From NCBI GenBank assembly GCA_035291905.1, contig DATDRF010000277.1, positions 1 through 19,860 on the forward strand: a stretch of DNA of 19,860 bases, written 5' to 3'. The DNA comes from JACPLA01 sp035291905 (GTDB taxonomy: Bacteria; Bacteroidota; Ignavibacteria; UBA10030). Both the position numbers and the translations under genes were made by a program. The notes beneath the pieces are model-generated. The model searched no databases. It saw only the letters and a program-made list of their open reading frames with translations, and was not told the origin of the DNA. Each line of letters opens with the position of its first letter. Positions within the stretch are counted from its first letter, which is position 1. Positions 1-6,917 of the stretch are shown piece by piece.

Positions 1-740
1 TGGCCATGGGAGAAATCGCGTCAAAGGTCCGCATCCTTGATTCGCCGTTTCTCTTCCAGACTTACGAAGAGGTTGATTTTATTTATGAAAAGTACGACGA
101 TGAATTCCGCAAGGCGTTCGAGGAAGGGGGATACGTTCTTCTCGGATGGGCTGAGGTTGGGTTTGTGCACGTCTTCACGAATCATGAGATCAAGAAGCCG
201 CAGGATCTGAGGAGTCTCAAGATGTGGGCCTGGGAGGGTGACCCGATAGCAGAGACCCTGTTCCGCGAACTGAACATCAGTCCCATTCCTCTTGCTCTGA
301 CCGACGTTCTTACCTCACTTCAGACCGGCCTTATTGACGCTTTTTATGCTTCAACGTATGCTGCGCTGACGCTGCAATGGTACGCGCGGGCGAAATACAT
401 GGTTGATGTCCGGCTTGCCGATGCCGCGGGTGCAGTACTCCTCACGAAGAAGTATTTCGACAAACTGCCCCCGGACTTGCAGGAGATTCTTCTCCGGAAC
501 GGGAGGACGTATTTCAAACGTCTGACCGAATTCAGCAGACGGGACAATGCCGAGGCAATCGAGATAATGAAAAAGAGAGGGATTTCATTAATCAAGGCGA
601 GCCCCGACGATTATCAGTATTATGTTGACGTTTGCACAGCAGCGAGGCGAAAACTGATCGGCAAGATTTATACGGAAGATTTTCTCAATCGTGTGGAGCA
701 ATCCATCGGCGAGCACCGACGCAGTCACAAAGCGCCATAA
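1..740 (+). CDS. dctP: TRAP transporter substrate-binding protein DctP (5' partial)
   Basis: This is the C-terminal part of a periplasmic solute receptor of a tripartite ATP-independent periplasmic (TRAP) transporter, which captures a carboxylate-type ligand and hands it to the DctQM membrane pair. The frame is open to the window edge, so the first ATG at position 6 is probably internal. About 245 residues are seen against roughly 330 for the family, so the signal peptide and N-terminal lobe lie outside. Family-like segments are LLGWAEVGFVHVFTNHEIKKP, then DLRSLKMWAWEGDPIAETLF, the hinge region PIPLALTDVLTSLQTGLIDAF, and a helical C terminus. The ligand cannot be told from sequence. The assignment is helped by dctQ and dctM following directly: the stop codon shares one base with the dctQ start. 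Confidence 0.9.
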   Translation, partial: AMGEIASKVRILDSPFLFQTYEEVDFIYEKYDDEFRKAFEEGGYVLLGWAEVGFVHVFTNHEIKKPQDLRSLKMWAWEGDPIAETLFRELNISPIPLALTDVLTSLQTGLIDAFYASTYAALTLQWYARAKYMVDVRLADAAGAVLLTKKYFDKLPPDLQEILLRNGRTYFKRLTEFSRRDNAEAIEIMKKRGISLIKASPDDYQYYVDVCTAARRKLIGKIYTEDFLNRVEQSIGEHRRSHKAP

Positions 741-1234
741 TGAAGACACTCCAACGGATTGATGCATTCCTGACCAGGATTGAGGGTTGGCTGCTCGTTT
801 TCATCCTTTCGGTCATGGTCGTTCTCTCCTTCCTCCAGGTTGTTCTGAGGAACGCTTTCTCCGAAAGTCTCCTGTGGGGGGACATCCTCCTTCGTCATCT
901 CGTTCTCTGGATCGGTTTCATCGGGGCGGCCCTCGCAACGAGCAAGGATCGTCACATCACGATTGACGCCCTCACGCGATTTCTAACTCCCAAACTGAAG
1001 AATGCCGCGAAAATCGTCACCAACCTGTTTGCCGCGACGGTTTGCTATTTTCTTTTGCGCGCATCGGTAACATTTGTGGAAAACGAACTGTTGGATCAGA
1101 GCACGGTCTACGGCGACATCTCCTCAATCTATTCGCAGATCATTATTCCTGTCGGTTTCGGCCTCATCATTCTTCATTTCCTCATTCGCATTGCGTCCGG
1201 CATCAGGTCTTTGTTTTTCGAGGATCCCGCATGA
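740..1234 (+). CDS. dctQ: TRAP transporter small permease DctQ
   Basis: This is the small membrane subunit (164 residues, four predicted membrane helices) that links the periplasmic receptor to the large permease of a TRAP transporter. The start chosen is the ATG at 740, which shares its A with the TAA stop of dctP; an in-frame upstream ATG at 632 would lie deep inside dctP and is rejected. Helix 1 is GWLLVFILSVMVVLSFLQVVL. The family-typical stretch around residues 44-74 contains LLWGDILLRHLVLWIGFIGA, followed by ATSKDRHITID. The last helix is near residues 136-156. The stop overlaps the dctM start by four bases (ATGA), so all three genes look translationally coupled. No strong ribosome-binding site is seen for this gene, as expected with coupling. 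Confidence 0.9.
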   Translation: MKTLQRIDAFLTRIEGWLLVFILSVMVVLSFLQVVLRNAFSESLLWGDILLRHLVLWIGFIGAALATSKDRHITIDALTRFLTPKLKNAAKIVTNLFAATVCYFLLRASVTFVENELLDQSTVYGDISSIYSQIIIPVGFGLIILHFLIRIASGIRSLFFEDPA

Positions 1235-2511
1235 AGGTCTGGCTGGTTGCCGCCGTCCTGATCATCCTTGCGCTCTTGGGAGCGCCCCTGTTTTCCATTA
1301 TCGGGGGGATTGCGCTCTATGCGTTCCATGCGGCGGACATTGACACCTCCGCGGTCATCATCGACCTCTACAAGATTGCCGACACGCCAACGCTTATTGC
1401 CATTCCCCTTTTCACATTTGCCGGGTATCTGCTGGCGGAAAGCAATTCTCCGAAGAGGTTGGTGAGGCTGGCACAGGCGCTTTTCGGGTGGATCCCCGGC
1501 GGGTTGGCCATCGTGGTCCTGGCGACATGTGCTTTTTTCACCGCATTCACAGGAGCATCCGGGATAACGATCGTCGCCCTCGGAGGAATACTGTATCCGA
1601 TCCTTCTCAAAGAATCCTACCCGGAGGATTTTTCTCTGGGCCTGGTCACGGCATCCGGAAGCATCGGGCTCCTGTTTCCGCCGAGTCTGCCGATCATTTT
1701 GTATGGCATCATCGCCAAAGTCAGCATCGACCAGTTGTTCGTGGCAGGAATCCTCCCGGGCCTCGTTTTGATCGGCTTTGTTGCCCTTTACAGTGTTCGG
1801 GTCGGTATTCGAAAGCACGTCCCCCGAATCCCCTTTTCGTGGAGTAATCTCAGATCATCGGCCAGGGATGCGATCTGGGAGATCCCCCTCCCTTTTCTCA
1901 TCATTGGGGGAATTTACAGCGGTACGTTTACGGCCACGGAGGCATCGGCGGTCACCGCATTCTATGTCTTCATTATTGTGGTGTTTGTGTATCGCGACAT
2001 GAACCTGAAGAACGACGTTCCGCGGGTGATGAAGGAGAGCATGATTCTCGTAGGCGCCATTTTGGCAATCCTGGGCACGGCGTTCGGCCTCACAAACTAC
2101 CTGATCGACGAACAGGTACCCCAGCGGTTGTTCGAGCTTGTACAGGCGAACATCGAAAGCCGAGTGACATTCCTTCTCATTCTCAACGGATTCCTCCTGC
2201 TCGTGGGAATGATGATGGATATCTTTTCCGCCATCATTGTCGTTGTTCCGTTGATTCTCCCTATTGCGGCGGAGTTTGGCGTGAATCCGTTGCATCTTGG
2301 TATTATTTTTCTTACTAATCTAGAGATCGGGTATCTGACGCCGCCGGTCGGTTTGAATCTTTTCTTGTCCAGCCTCCGCTTCGAAAAACCGATCCTTCAC
2401 ATCACCAAGGCCGTGCTGGTTTTCATGGGATTGATGTTGGCGGCGCTGCTCGTGATCACGTATATCCCTGATCTGAGCCTTTGGCTTGTATCAATACTTG
2501 GAACACAATAA
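1231..2511 (+). CDS. dctM: TRAP transporter large permease DctM
   Basis: This is the large, multi-helix membrane subunit that carries the solute across the inner membrane using an ion gradient, most often sodium. It has 426 residues, the normal length for DctM. The start is the ATG at 1231, which overlaps the dctQ stop and has GAGG at 1220-1223, seven bases upstream. Conserved segments include the N-terminal TPTLIAIPLFTFAGYLLAES, the glycine-rich FTGASGITIVALGGILYPIL, the ASGSIGLLFPPSLPIILYG loop, and near the C terminus LGIIFLTNLEIGYLTPPVGL. The last is a family hallmark containing the TPPVG motif. It is the third gene of the dctPQM operon; a ferritin gene begins 13 nt after its stop. Confidence 0.93.
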   Translation: MKVWLVAAVLIILALLGAPLFSIIGGIALYAFHAADIDTSAVIIDLYKIADTPTLIAIPLFTFAGYLLAESNSPKRLVRLAQALFGWIPGGLAIVVLATCAFFTAFTGASGITIVALGGILYPILLKESYPEDFSLGLVTASGSIGLLFPPSLPIILYGIIAKVSIDQLFVAGILPGLVLIGFVALYSVRVGIRKHVPRIPFSWSNLRSSARDAIWEIPLPFLIIGGIYSGTFTATEASAVTAFYVFIIVVFVYRDMNLKNDVPRVMKESMILVGAILAILGTAFGLTNYLIDEQVPQRLFELVQANIESRVTFLLILNGFLLLVGMMMDIFSAIIVVVPLILPIAAEFGVNPLHLGIIFLTNLEIGYLTPPVGLNLFLSSLRFEKPILHITKAVLVFMGLMLAALLVITYIPDLSLWLVSILGTQ

Positions 2512-2512
2512 C

Positions 2513-2518
2513 AAGGAG
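2513..2518 (+). promoter_or_regulatory. Ribosome-binding site of the ferritin gene
   Basis: AAGGAG lies six bases before the ATG at 2525. It decides that start over an in-frame ATG at 2486, which lies inside dctM. Confidence 0.8.
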
Positions 2519-2524
2519 TGTCGT

Positions 2525-3016
2525 ATGATTCCGCAATCAGTTCTCAAGGCACTGAATCAGCAAATACAGAAAGAGCTTTTCTCGGCGTACTACTATCTTT
2601 CCATGTCTGCGCACTTTCGATCGGCCAACCTGGCCGGATTTGCCCACTGGATGAGAAAGCAGTACGAAGAGGAGACTTCTCACGCGATGAAGATATTCGA
2701 TTTCATCGTTGAACGCGGAGGGCGAGTCCATCTCGAGGCAATCGAGAAACCGGAGGGTGAATTCAAATCACCGTTGGATATTATGCAGCTTGTTCTTGAA
2801 CACGAAAAGAAGGTTACGGCGTCGATCAACGCCGTTTATGAGCTCGCAGTCAAGGAAAAGGACTATCCGACGCAGATCATGCTTGAGTGGTTCATCAAAG
2901 AGCAGGTGGAAGAAGAGCGCTCGGCGGAGGATACCCTCAATATGCTCAGGATGATTGGCGATGCACCGGCCGGCCTCCTCATGCTTGACCGGCAGCTTGC
3001 CTCGCGCGGAAGCTGA
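2525..3016 (+). CDS. ftnA: Non-haem ferritin (FtnA type)
   Basis: This is a cytoplasmic iron-storage protein of 163 residues. In this family 24 subunits form a shell that oxidises Fe(II) at a di-iron ferroxidase centre and stores the mineral. With the start at 2525 the numbering matches E. coli FtnA closely. The ferroxidase ligands are E17, E50, H53, E94, Q127 and E130; E130 sits in the segment WFIKEQVEEE. Y24 and W122, also conserved in FtnA, are present. No haem-binding methionine pattern typical of bacterioferritin is apparent. The gene lies 13 nt downstream of dctM with its own good ribosome-binding site, so it may be co-transcribed with the TRAP genes. A hairpin terminator follows at 3041-3072. 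Confidence 0.95.
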   Translation: MIPQSVLKALNQQIQKELFSAYYYLSMSAHFRSANLAGFAHWMRKQYEEETSHAMKIFDFIVERGGRVHLEAIEKPEGEFKSPLDIMQLVLEHEKKVTASINAVYELAVKEKDYPTQIMLEWFIKEQVEEERSAEDTLNMLRMIGDAPAGLLMLDRQLASRGS

Positions 3017-3040
3017 TCTGTCCTTAAAGGTAAAAAGACA

Positions 3041-3072
3041 CGTCCGGCCAGGAGGTCGGGCGTTGTCGTTTT
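3041..3072 (+). terminator. Probable terminator after ferritin
   Basis: CGTCCGGCC at 3041-3049 can pair with GGTCGGGCG at 3054-3062, giving nine pairs including two G-U wobbles, around the loop AGGA. The T-rich stretch TTGTCGTTTT follows. On the opposite strand the same hairpin has two mismatches but runs into TGTCTTTTT, so it could also serve the converging barrel gene. Confidence 0.55.
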
Positions 3073-3098
3073 CAGGCTGGAGCTCTGTGACTCCGCGG

Positions 3099-3167
3099 CT
3101 GAAGTCCGATGCCGCAAGTCCTGAAGTCCGAATTCTTCCCGGCAATCCTCTACGGATTTCGGACTTC
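3099..3167. repeat. Clustered GAAGTCCGA repeats with a 10-bp inverted repeat
   Basis: CTGAAGTCCGA occurs at 3099-3109 and again at 3121-3131. The reverse complement TTCGGACTTC at 3158-3167 pairs perfectly with GAAGTCCGAA at 3123-3132, leaving a 25-nt loop. The first copy is itself enclosed by a GCGGC/GCCGC pair. The region lies between the convergent ferritin and barrel genes. It could be a transcription end signal or a fragment of a dispersed repeat family; a single window cannot decide. Confidence 0.5.
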
Positions 3168-3192
3168 GGTTGAATGGCGGCAATCAGCCACT

Positions 3193-3834
3193 CTAATCAC
3201 CCCAATGATACGCGAGGCCAAAGATCACGCCTGCCATGGAGGGGTTGAAATCCTTTCCGATGGAATTCAGGAAGGGGTTCTTCTTGAACGAAGCGGAGCC
3301 GAACGCGCCATATCCATGGATTGAAAACGTCACCGAGTCAAAGATATACACCCTCACTCCCGCTGTCCCGCCTGCGCCGTATCCAAACATCGTCAGTGTT
3401 CCGTACTCCTTGTTTTCGAGGGATCCCACAACAATATTCGCCATTGCCGACACAAAAGGCTCGACGGATCCCGTCATGAGCATATACCTTACCTGAAGGC
3501 CGAGATGCATGGGGGCCAGGTTGAATGAAACGATCTTGAACGTGCTCGATGCATCGATAATACCGACATCGTTGATTGTCTGGGAGTAGCCGAAGAAGTG
3601 ACCCCCGACGGCGAGACGTTCGCTCAGGGAGTAATAGTATCCAAGATAGAAGGAGAAATCGGGAGAAGCGTGAACATCATCCGCCGGCAGATTGAAGACG
3701 GATCCTTCCGCGGACGACGCAGCTCCAAACGCAAGAATGAACTCATGCGGACGCAGGGTCTCCTGTTCAATATCCTGTGCGGAAAGGTGTGCAACGAAGA
3801 GAAGGCAGTAACACAGCAGTGCAATTCGGTACAT
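3193..3834 (-). CDS. Outer-membrane beta-barrel protein, function unknown
   Basis: This 213-residue exported protein has a signal peptide, MYRIALLCYCLLFVAHLSAQ, cut before D21. The rest shows alternating hydrophobic and polar residues with many glycines and aromatics, as in small outer-membrane barrels: FSFYLGYYYSLSERLAVGGH, then PMHLGLQVRYMLMT, FGYGAGGTAGVRVYIF, FSIHGYGAFGSASF and a final strand VIFGLAYHWGD. I do not recognise a named family beyond a general OmpA/OmpW-like barrel fold. The start is the only good ATG before the signal peptide; the ribosome-binding site is weak. It lies 56 nt downstream of the acetyltransferase gene on the same strand, so it may be the last gene of that cassette or have its own promoter. 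Confidence 0.75.
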   Translation of the reverse strand: MYRIALLCYCLLFVAHLSAQDIEQETLRPHEFILAFGAASSAEGSVFNLPADDVHASPDFSFYLGYYYSLSERLAVGGHFFGYSQTINDVGIIDASSTFKIVSFNLAPMHLGLQVRYMLMTGSVEPFVSAMANIVVGSLENKEYGTLTMFGYGAGGTAGVRVYIFDSVTFSIHGYGAFGSASFKKNPFLNSIGKDFNPSMAGVIFGLAYHWGD

Positions 3835-3890
3835 GGTTGTCTCGAGATGGTTGGTCTACTGCTTTATGATGTTGGTGAAGTGCTCTCACG

Positions 3891-4493
3891 TCAGAATTCA
3901 CGCCGGTGGGGAAGCAGAAACCTCTCCAGCCGGGCTTTCACTGCAGGCCATTCGGTATCGATAATGCTGTAATAGACCGAGTGACGGAAGCGACCTGCAT
4001 GTGTGATCATATGGTTGCGGAGTGTCCCTTCCTCCGTGGCTCCGATGCGGGCAAGAGCCTTTCGCGACTTCTCGTTCAACGAGTCGGTCTTGAACTCGAC
4101 GCGGATACATCCAAGCGTTTCAAATGCATGCTTCAACAGGAGGAATTTTGCCTCGGTGTTTATCGCGGTACGCTGCCAGCCTCGTGCGACCCATGTCCAT
4201 CCTATCTCAAGCCGTCGATGATGACGGTCGATCGCTGCATACCGCGTTGATCCTACCACCGTGTTCGATGATTTCTCAATGATGGCAAAGGGGAGGGCGT
4301 GACCATCGGATTGCCATTGCAATGCGGTTTCGATATACGACTTCATCTCTGCGGGAGACCTGATGACGGTCGTTGTCACACTCCAGAGTTCCGGATCGAG
4401 GCCGACGGCGCAGAGCCGCGCGTGGTGATCAAGACTGAGCGGTTCGAGGCGAACGAACGCCCCTTCAAGGATTGTCGGGCGAATATCCATCAT
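3891..4493 (-). CDS. GNAT-family N-acetyltransferase (RimJ/RimL-like)
   Basis: This 200-residue protein belongs to the RimJ/RimL branch of the GNAT superfamily, which moves an acetyl group from acetyl-CoA to an amine, often a protein N terminus or a small molecule. The N-terminal segment LEGAFVRLEPLSLDHHARL and the later LPFAIIEKSSNTVVGSTRYA are typical strand-helix elements. The segment LEIGWTWVARGWQRTAINTE is where the CoA pyrophosphate loop sits; it lacks a clean Q/RxxGxG/A motif. The C-terminal FKTDSLNEKSRKALARIGAT and the following EEGTLRNHM are strongly family-like. The natural substrate is unknown. Two consecutive ATGs open the gene; the first is used here. It begins 21 nt after the dodecin stop, so the two are probably in one transcript. 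Confidence 0.85.
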   Translation of the reverse strand: MMDIRPTILEGAFVRLEPLSLDHHARLCAVGLDPELWSVTTTVIRSPAEMKSYIETALQWQSDGHALPFAIIEKSSNTVVGSTRYAAIDRHHRRLEIGWTWVARGWQRTAINTEAKFLLLKHAFETLGCIRVEFKTDSLNEKSRKALARIGATEEGTLRNHMITHAGRFRHSVYYSIIDTEWPAVKARLERFLLPHRREF

Positions 4494-4514
4494 GGTTGTT
4501 GCCTGCCCGGAGCG

Positions 4515-4724
4515 TTACTCGTCGAGTGTGAATCCGACCTTCACAGTGACCTGCCACTGGCTCACTTTGCTATTCTCCACATGACCTCGTGTATCCACAA
4601 CTTCCACCCATCGCATATTCCGCACGGTCTTTGAAGCTCGGGTAATGGCACTTTGTACGGCGTCTTCAATTCCTGTGGAGGAGGTCCCGGTCAGTTCAAT
4701 GTGTTTGTAGACGTGGTTTGCCAT
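4515..4724 (-). CDS. Dodecin flavin-binding protein
   Basis: This 69-residue protein is the length expected for dodecins, small proteins that form hollow dodecamers and bind pairs of flavins, probably buffering free flavin in the cytoplasm. The N-terminal strand YKHIELTGTSSTGIEDAVQ, the helix AITRASKTVRNMRWVEVVD and the final strands QWQVTVKVGFTLDE match the family pattern. W39 in the MRWVEV motif is the residue expected to stack on the flavin ring, and Q56 or Q58 is the expected contact to the isoalloxazine edge. AAAGGA at 4730-4735 lies five bases before the ATG. It sits between the 81-residue membrane protein and the acetyltransferase in a tightly packed minus-strand cassette. Confidence 0.92.
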   Translation of the reverse strand: MANHVYKHIELTGTSSTGIEDAVQSAITRASKTVRNMRWVEVVDTRGHVENSKVSQWQVTVKVGFTLDE

Positions 4725-4750
4725 GAGAATCCTTTGGGCTTGTGGATTGA

Positions 4751-4996
4751 TCAGTAGAAGTATGGGAGGATAAAGGGGAAGACGAGGAAGAACAGACCGA
4801 GAACAAGGATGCTCCAGGCGGTAAGACGGAAGAGCCGGGGATTTCGTTCAAGAGTCAGATCGTCGTATCTCCATGGGAATCCGGGAGCTTTTCGGATCTT
4901 GATTGAATTGTGGAGCAGGGCGTGGACGCCCCTGGCGATCAGAAAAATCCCCGAGGCGACACATATGACGGCGATTTCAGGGATAACCTCGAACAT
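4751..4996 (-). CDS. Small two-helix membrane protein, hypothetical
   Basis: This 81-residue protein is not recognised. It has two hydrophobic segments, about residues 4-27 (VIPEIAVICVASGIFLIARG) and 57-80 (LTAWSILVLGLFFLVFPFIL), joined by a charged loop of about 30 residues rich in K and R. It is therefore probably an inner-membrane hairpin with both ends on the same side. A possible ribosome-binding site, AAAGGA at 5000-5005, overlaps the stop codon of the upstream DinB-like gene and is only three bases from the ATG, which suggests coupled translation. It is followed 26 nt later by dodecin. Nothing in the residues suggests a catalytic role. Confidence 0.7.
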   Translation of the reverse strand: MFEVIPEIAVICVASGIFLIARGVHALLHNSIKIRKAPGFPWRYDDLTLERNPRLFRLTAWSILVLGLFFLVFPFILPYFY

Positions 4997-5003
4997 GTGT
5001 CCT

Positions 5004-5480
5004 TTACCGTAACATCCGCTTGATGAGCTGGATCTGGCCCGCGTGGTACACGTCGTGTGATGCTATGCCGCGGAGTATCGCGGCTGTGTTGACGGTGCTT
5101 CCGCGGGGGGTCCTGTAGAGGTCAGCCGATTTGATCGTCCGTACCGCCTTCATGAGGCTATCATGGTATGATTGAAGCATGGCGAGATCCCGTTTCCATT
5201 CTCGTTCTCCCTTGCCGACCGCGAACCAGTTGCTTCCTTTGATATGGAACGATCCCTTCTTCTCCCCCATGATTCGCCGACGGACGATATACTTCCAGTA
5301 GGTGCAATGAACCACGATTTCCCAGATGTTATGCCGACGGGCAGCCGGCCGCCGGGAGGCTTGGCGTCCGTTCAACCCGCGCACAGATCCGCGAAGGTTC
5401 GGGCCGTGCCAGGCCTTGGACTGAAATGATTCGGCAAGGAGTTCAATCAGGAGGCGCATCTCGCGGGATTTTTCGGTCAT
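5004..5480 (-). CDS. DinB-like four-helix metal-binding protein
   Basis: This 158-residue protein fits the DinB/YfiT-like fold, a four-helix bundle that usually carries one divalent metal bound by three histidines. Some relatives are thiol-dependent transferases; for most the reaction is unknown. The expected ligands are visible: H58 in the helix HNIWEIVVHCTYWKY, and H142 with H146 in SHDVYHAGQIQLIKRML, whose HDxYHxGQ pattern is a family hallmark. The segment around residues 26-50 is rich in arginine and glycine. The ATG overlaps the stop codon of the upstream phosphatase/nuclease gene (ATGA), so translation is probably coupled; no strong ribosome-binding site is seen. Confidence 0.82.
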   Translation of the reverse strand: MTEKSREMRLLIELLAESFQSKAWHGPNLRGSVRGLNGRQASRRPAARRHNIWEIVVHCTYWKYIVRRRIMGEKKGSFHIKGSNWFAVGKGEREWKRDLAMLQSYHDSLMKAVRTIKSADLYRTPRGSTVNTAAILRGIASHDVYHAGQIQLIKRMLR

Positions 5481-6340
5481 GGTTCACCCGTGGTTTTGAA
5501 TTCAATGGCGGCCGTAACGGGAAAATGATCCGAAGGGTATCTTCCCAGCCTCTCATCGCGGAGAATTGACGCATCGATGACGGAAGCGTTCGCGTCCACG
5601 AGAATATAGTCGATTTTTTCTCCATGCCGCAATCCATTGAAGGCATGATACGTGCCAACAAGCGAATCGCCGGGATGGATCGCTCTGAATGTGTCGGAGA
5701 ATCCTGCTTCCTTGACAAGCATGACAGCCGGATTAGACTCGCCGGCATTGAAGTCGCCCATGATGAGCACCGGGCGCTGAGAACTGCGGCTCCTGATCGT
5801 GTCGAGGAGGGCCCGGGCGCTTCTCACGCGTGAAGATTGCGATTCGTGATCAAGATGGACGTTATAGACATCAATGGAACGGGAATCAACTTTGTTACGA
5901 AGAGTGGCCCACGTGCAGATTCTGGTGATCTTGTTTCCCCAGCTGACGGATCCGGGTATGTCCGGGGTGTCGGAGAACCAGAACGTTCCCTCTTGAAGCA
6001 GGAAAAAGCAGGTCGTGTCAAAGAGAATTGCAGCGTATTCTCCTTTGGCGTGTCCGTCCTCCCGGCCGCGGCCGGCTTCTCGGAATTGCGGCAAAGCGGA
6101 TCTGATTTCGTCCAATTGAAGGCGAAGGGCCTCCTGCAGCCCGAGGATATGGGGTGAACGATCGCGGATCAACTGAAAGAGGAACGCCTTCCGGAAGTTC
6201 CAGCTGTTGTCGCCGTCTTCCGCGGTGCCGTAACGGATATTGAAGCTCATGACCTGAACCGGCGTGTCTTCCCCGGCCGGAGGACGTAACAGCAAAAGCG
6301 GAACGAATGCCCAAAAGGAGGTGAGTCTGAAGCGGTTCAT
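5477..6340 (-). CDS. Exported endonuclease/exonuclease/phosphatase-family protein
   Basis: This 287-residue enzyme belongs to the EEP superfamily, metal-dependent phosphodiesterases and phosphatases that include DNase I and inositol phosphatases. The catalytic set is complete: N34 (MSFNIRYG), E70 (GLQEAL), H162 (YNVHLDH), D196 and N198 (MGDFNAG), D244 (IDYIL) and the D271-H272 pair (YPSDHFPV). The hydrophobic N terminus, FWAFVPLLLLRPPAGE, looks like a signal peptide, so it probably acts outside the cytoplasm. The substrate is unknown; similar exported proteins are usually annotated only by superfamily. It begins one base after the stop of the ABM-like gene and its stop overlaps the DinB-like start, so the three are coupled. 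Confidence 0.9.
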   Translation of the reverse strand: MNRFRLTSFWAFVPLLLLRPPAGEDTPVQVMSFNIRYGTAEDGDNSWNFRKAFLFQLIRDRSPHILGLQEALRLQLDEIRSALPQFREAGRGREDGHAKGEYAAILFDTTCFFLLQEGTFWFSDTPDIPGSVSWGNKITRICTWATLRNKVDSRSIDVYNVHLDHESQSSRVRSARALLDTIRSRSSQRPVLIMGDFNAGESNPAVMLVKEAGFSDTFRAIHPGDSLVGTYHAFNGLRHGEKIDYILVDANASVIDASILRDERLGRYPSDHFPVTAAIEFKTTGEP

Positions 6341-6341
6341 G

Positions 6342-6647
6342 TTATGGCTTTACGCAAACCTCATAATGAAGCACGGTCGGCTCGAACTCGAGGAGCCACT
6401 GTGAATCATCGGGATAGTAGTGGGCCTTTTCGTAGTCGTCGCCGGCGAATTTCTTGATCGAAGCGATATCGTCCCAAAGGGAAATCAGAACAAAGTGGGC
6501 GCAGTCGCCTTCAGTTCTTCTCAAAACGTAGACGCCCCTGTTTCCGGGCGTGGCCTTGTAGTCGGGAATGCCTGATTGGTGCAGAAAGGCGAGATATTCA
6601 TCGGCTTTCGAGGCCTTCGTCATCCCATGCCATTGTCGAGCAATCAT
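6342..6647 (-). CDS. ABM-like (antibiotic biosynthesis monooxygenase fold) protein
   Basis: This 101-residue protein looks like a dimeric alpha-beta barrel of the ABM type. The pattern is an N-terminal strand IARQWHGMT, a helix KADEYLAFLHQSGI, strands GVYVLRRTE and HFVLISLWDD, a helix SIKKFAGDDYEKAHYYPDD and a last strand TVLHYEVCV. Members range from quinol monooxygenases to haem-degrading enzymes and proteins with no known reaction, so I would not assign one. GAGGAG seven bases before the ATG supports the start. It follows the bTHX gene by 38 nt, precedes the EEP gene by one base, and is probably in one operon with both. Confidence 0.78.
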   Translation of the reverse strand: MIARQWHGMTKASKADEYLAFLHQSGIPDYKATPGNRGVYVLRRTEGDCAHFVLISLWDDIASIKKFAGDDYEKAHYYPDDSQWLLEFEPTVLHYEVCVKP

Positions 6648-6685
6648 AGAATCTCCTCAATGTTCAATGATCCTCGAAAATACCA

Positions 6686-6814
6686 CTATTCAGCTTTCTT
6701 TTGCTGCCTTTTCAGACGACGCCGTCGTCTCTTTCTTTGGTTGCTCGGACGGCTTTTGCCGAATGTTCCCCGCCAGATTTTGCTGCGCCTTGAACGTCGA
6801 TCACCACGACCCAT
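6686..6814 (-). CDS. 30S ribosomal protein bTHX
   Basis: This is a 42-codon gene, short enough to be missed by length cut-offs. The N-terminal half reads GDRRSRRSKIWRGTFGK from residue 4, which is essentially the THX signature known from Thermus and from Bacteroidota/Chlorobi ribosomes. There the peptide sits in a pocket of the 30S head made by 16S rRNA. The second half, residues 24-42, is a basic tail with five consecutive arginines (29-33) and further K, R and Q, longer than the roughly 26-residue Thermus protein. AAAGGA at 6821-6826 lies six bases before the ATG. It would be the first gene of the minus-strand cassette, and an 8-bp tandem repeat lies just upstream. Confidence 0.9.
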   Translation of the reverse strand: MGRGDRRSRRSKIWRGTFGKSRPSNQRKRRRRRLKRQQKKAE

Positions 6815-6844
6815 GGGGAATCCTTTCAATTAAAAGTTAGGAAT

Positions 6845-6908
6845 GAGTATGTGAGTATGTGAGTATGCGAGTGTGTGAGTATATGAGTATAAGAGTGTAT
6901 GAGGGTAT
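6845..6908. repeat. 8-bp tandem repeat, eight units of GAGTATGT type
   Basis: Eight consecutive octamers read GAGTATGT twice, then GAGTATGC, GAGTGTGT, GAGTATAT, GAGTATAA, GAGTGTAT and GAGGGTAT. A degenerate ninth (GACTATCA) runs to 6916, beside the amidohydrolase stop codon. Purity falls from left to right. The array fills most of the gap between the amidohydrolase end and the bTHX gene, where the bTHX promoter is expected. Confidence 0.85.
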
Positions 6909-6917
6909 GACTATCAC

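Noticed and set aside
1174..1818. 214-codon minus-strand frame inside dctM
   Set aside because: The product is a highly charged D/R/Q-rich sequence typical of the strand opposite a membrane-protein gene.
6845..6916. CRISPR-like array
   Set aside because: The units are 8 bp and contiguous, with no spacers and no cas genes.
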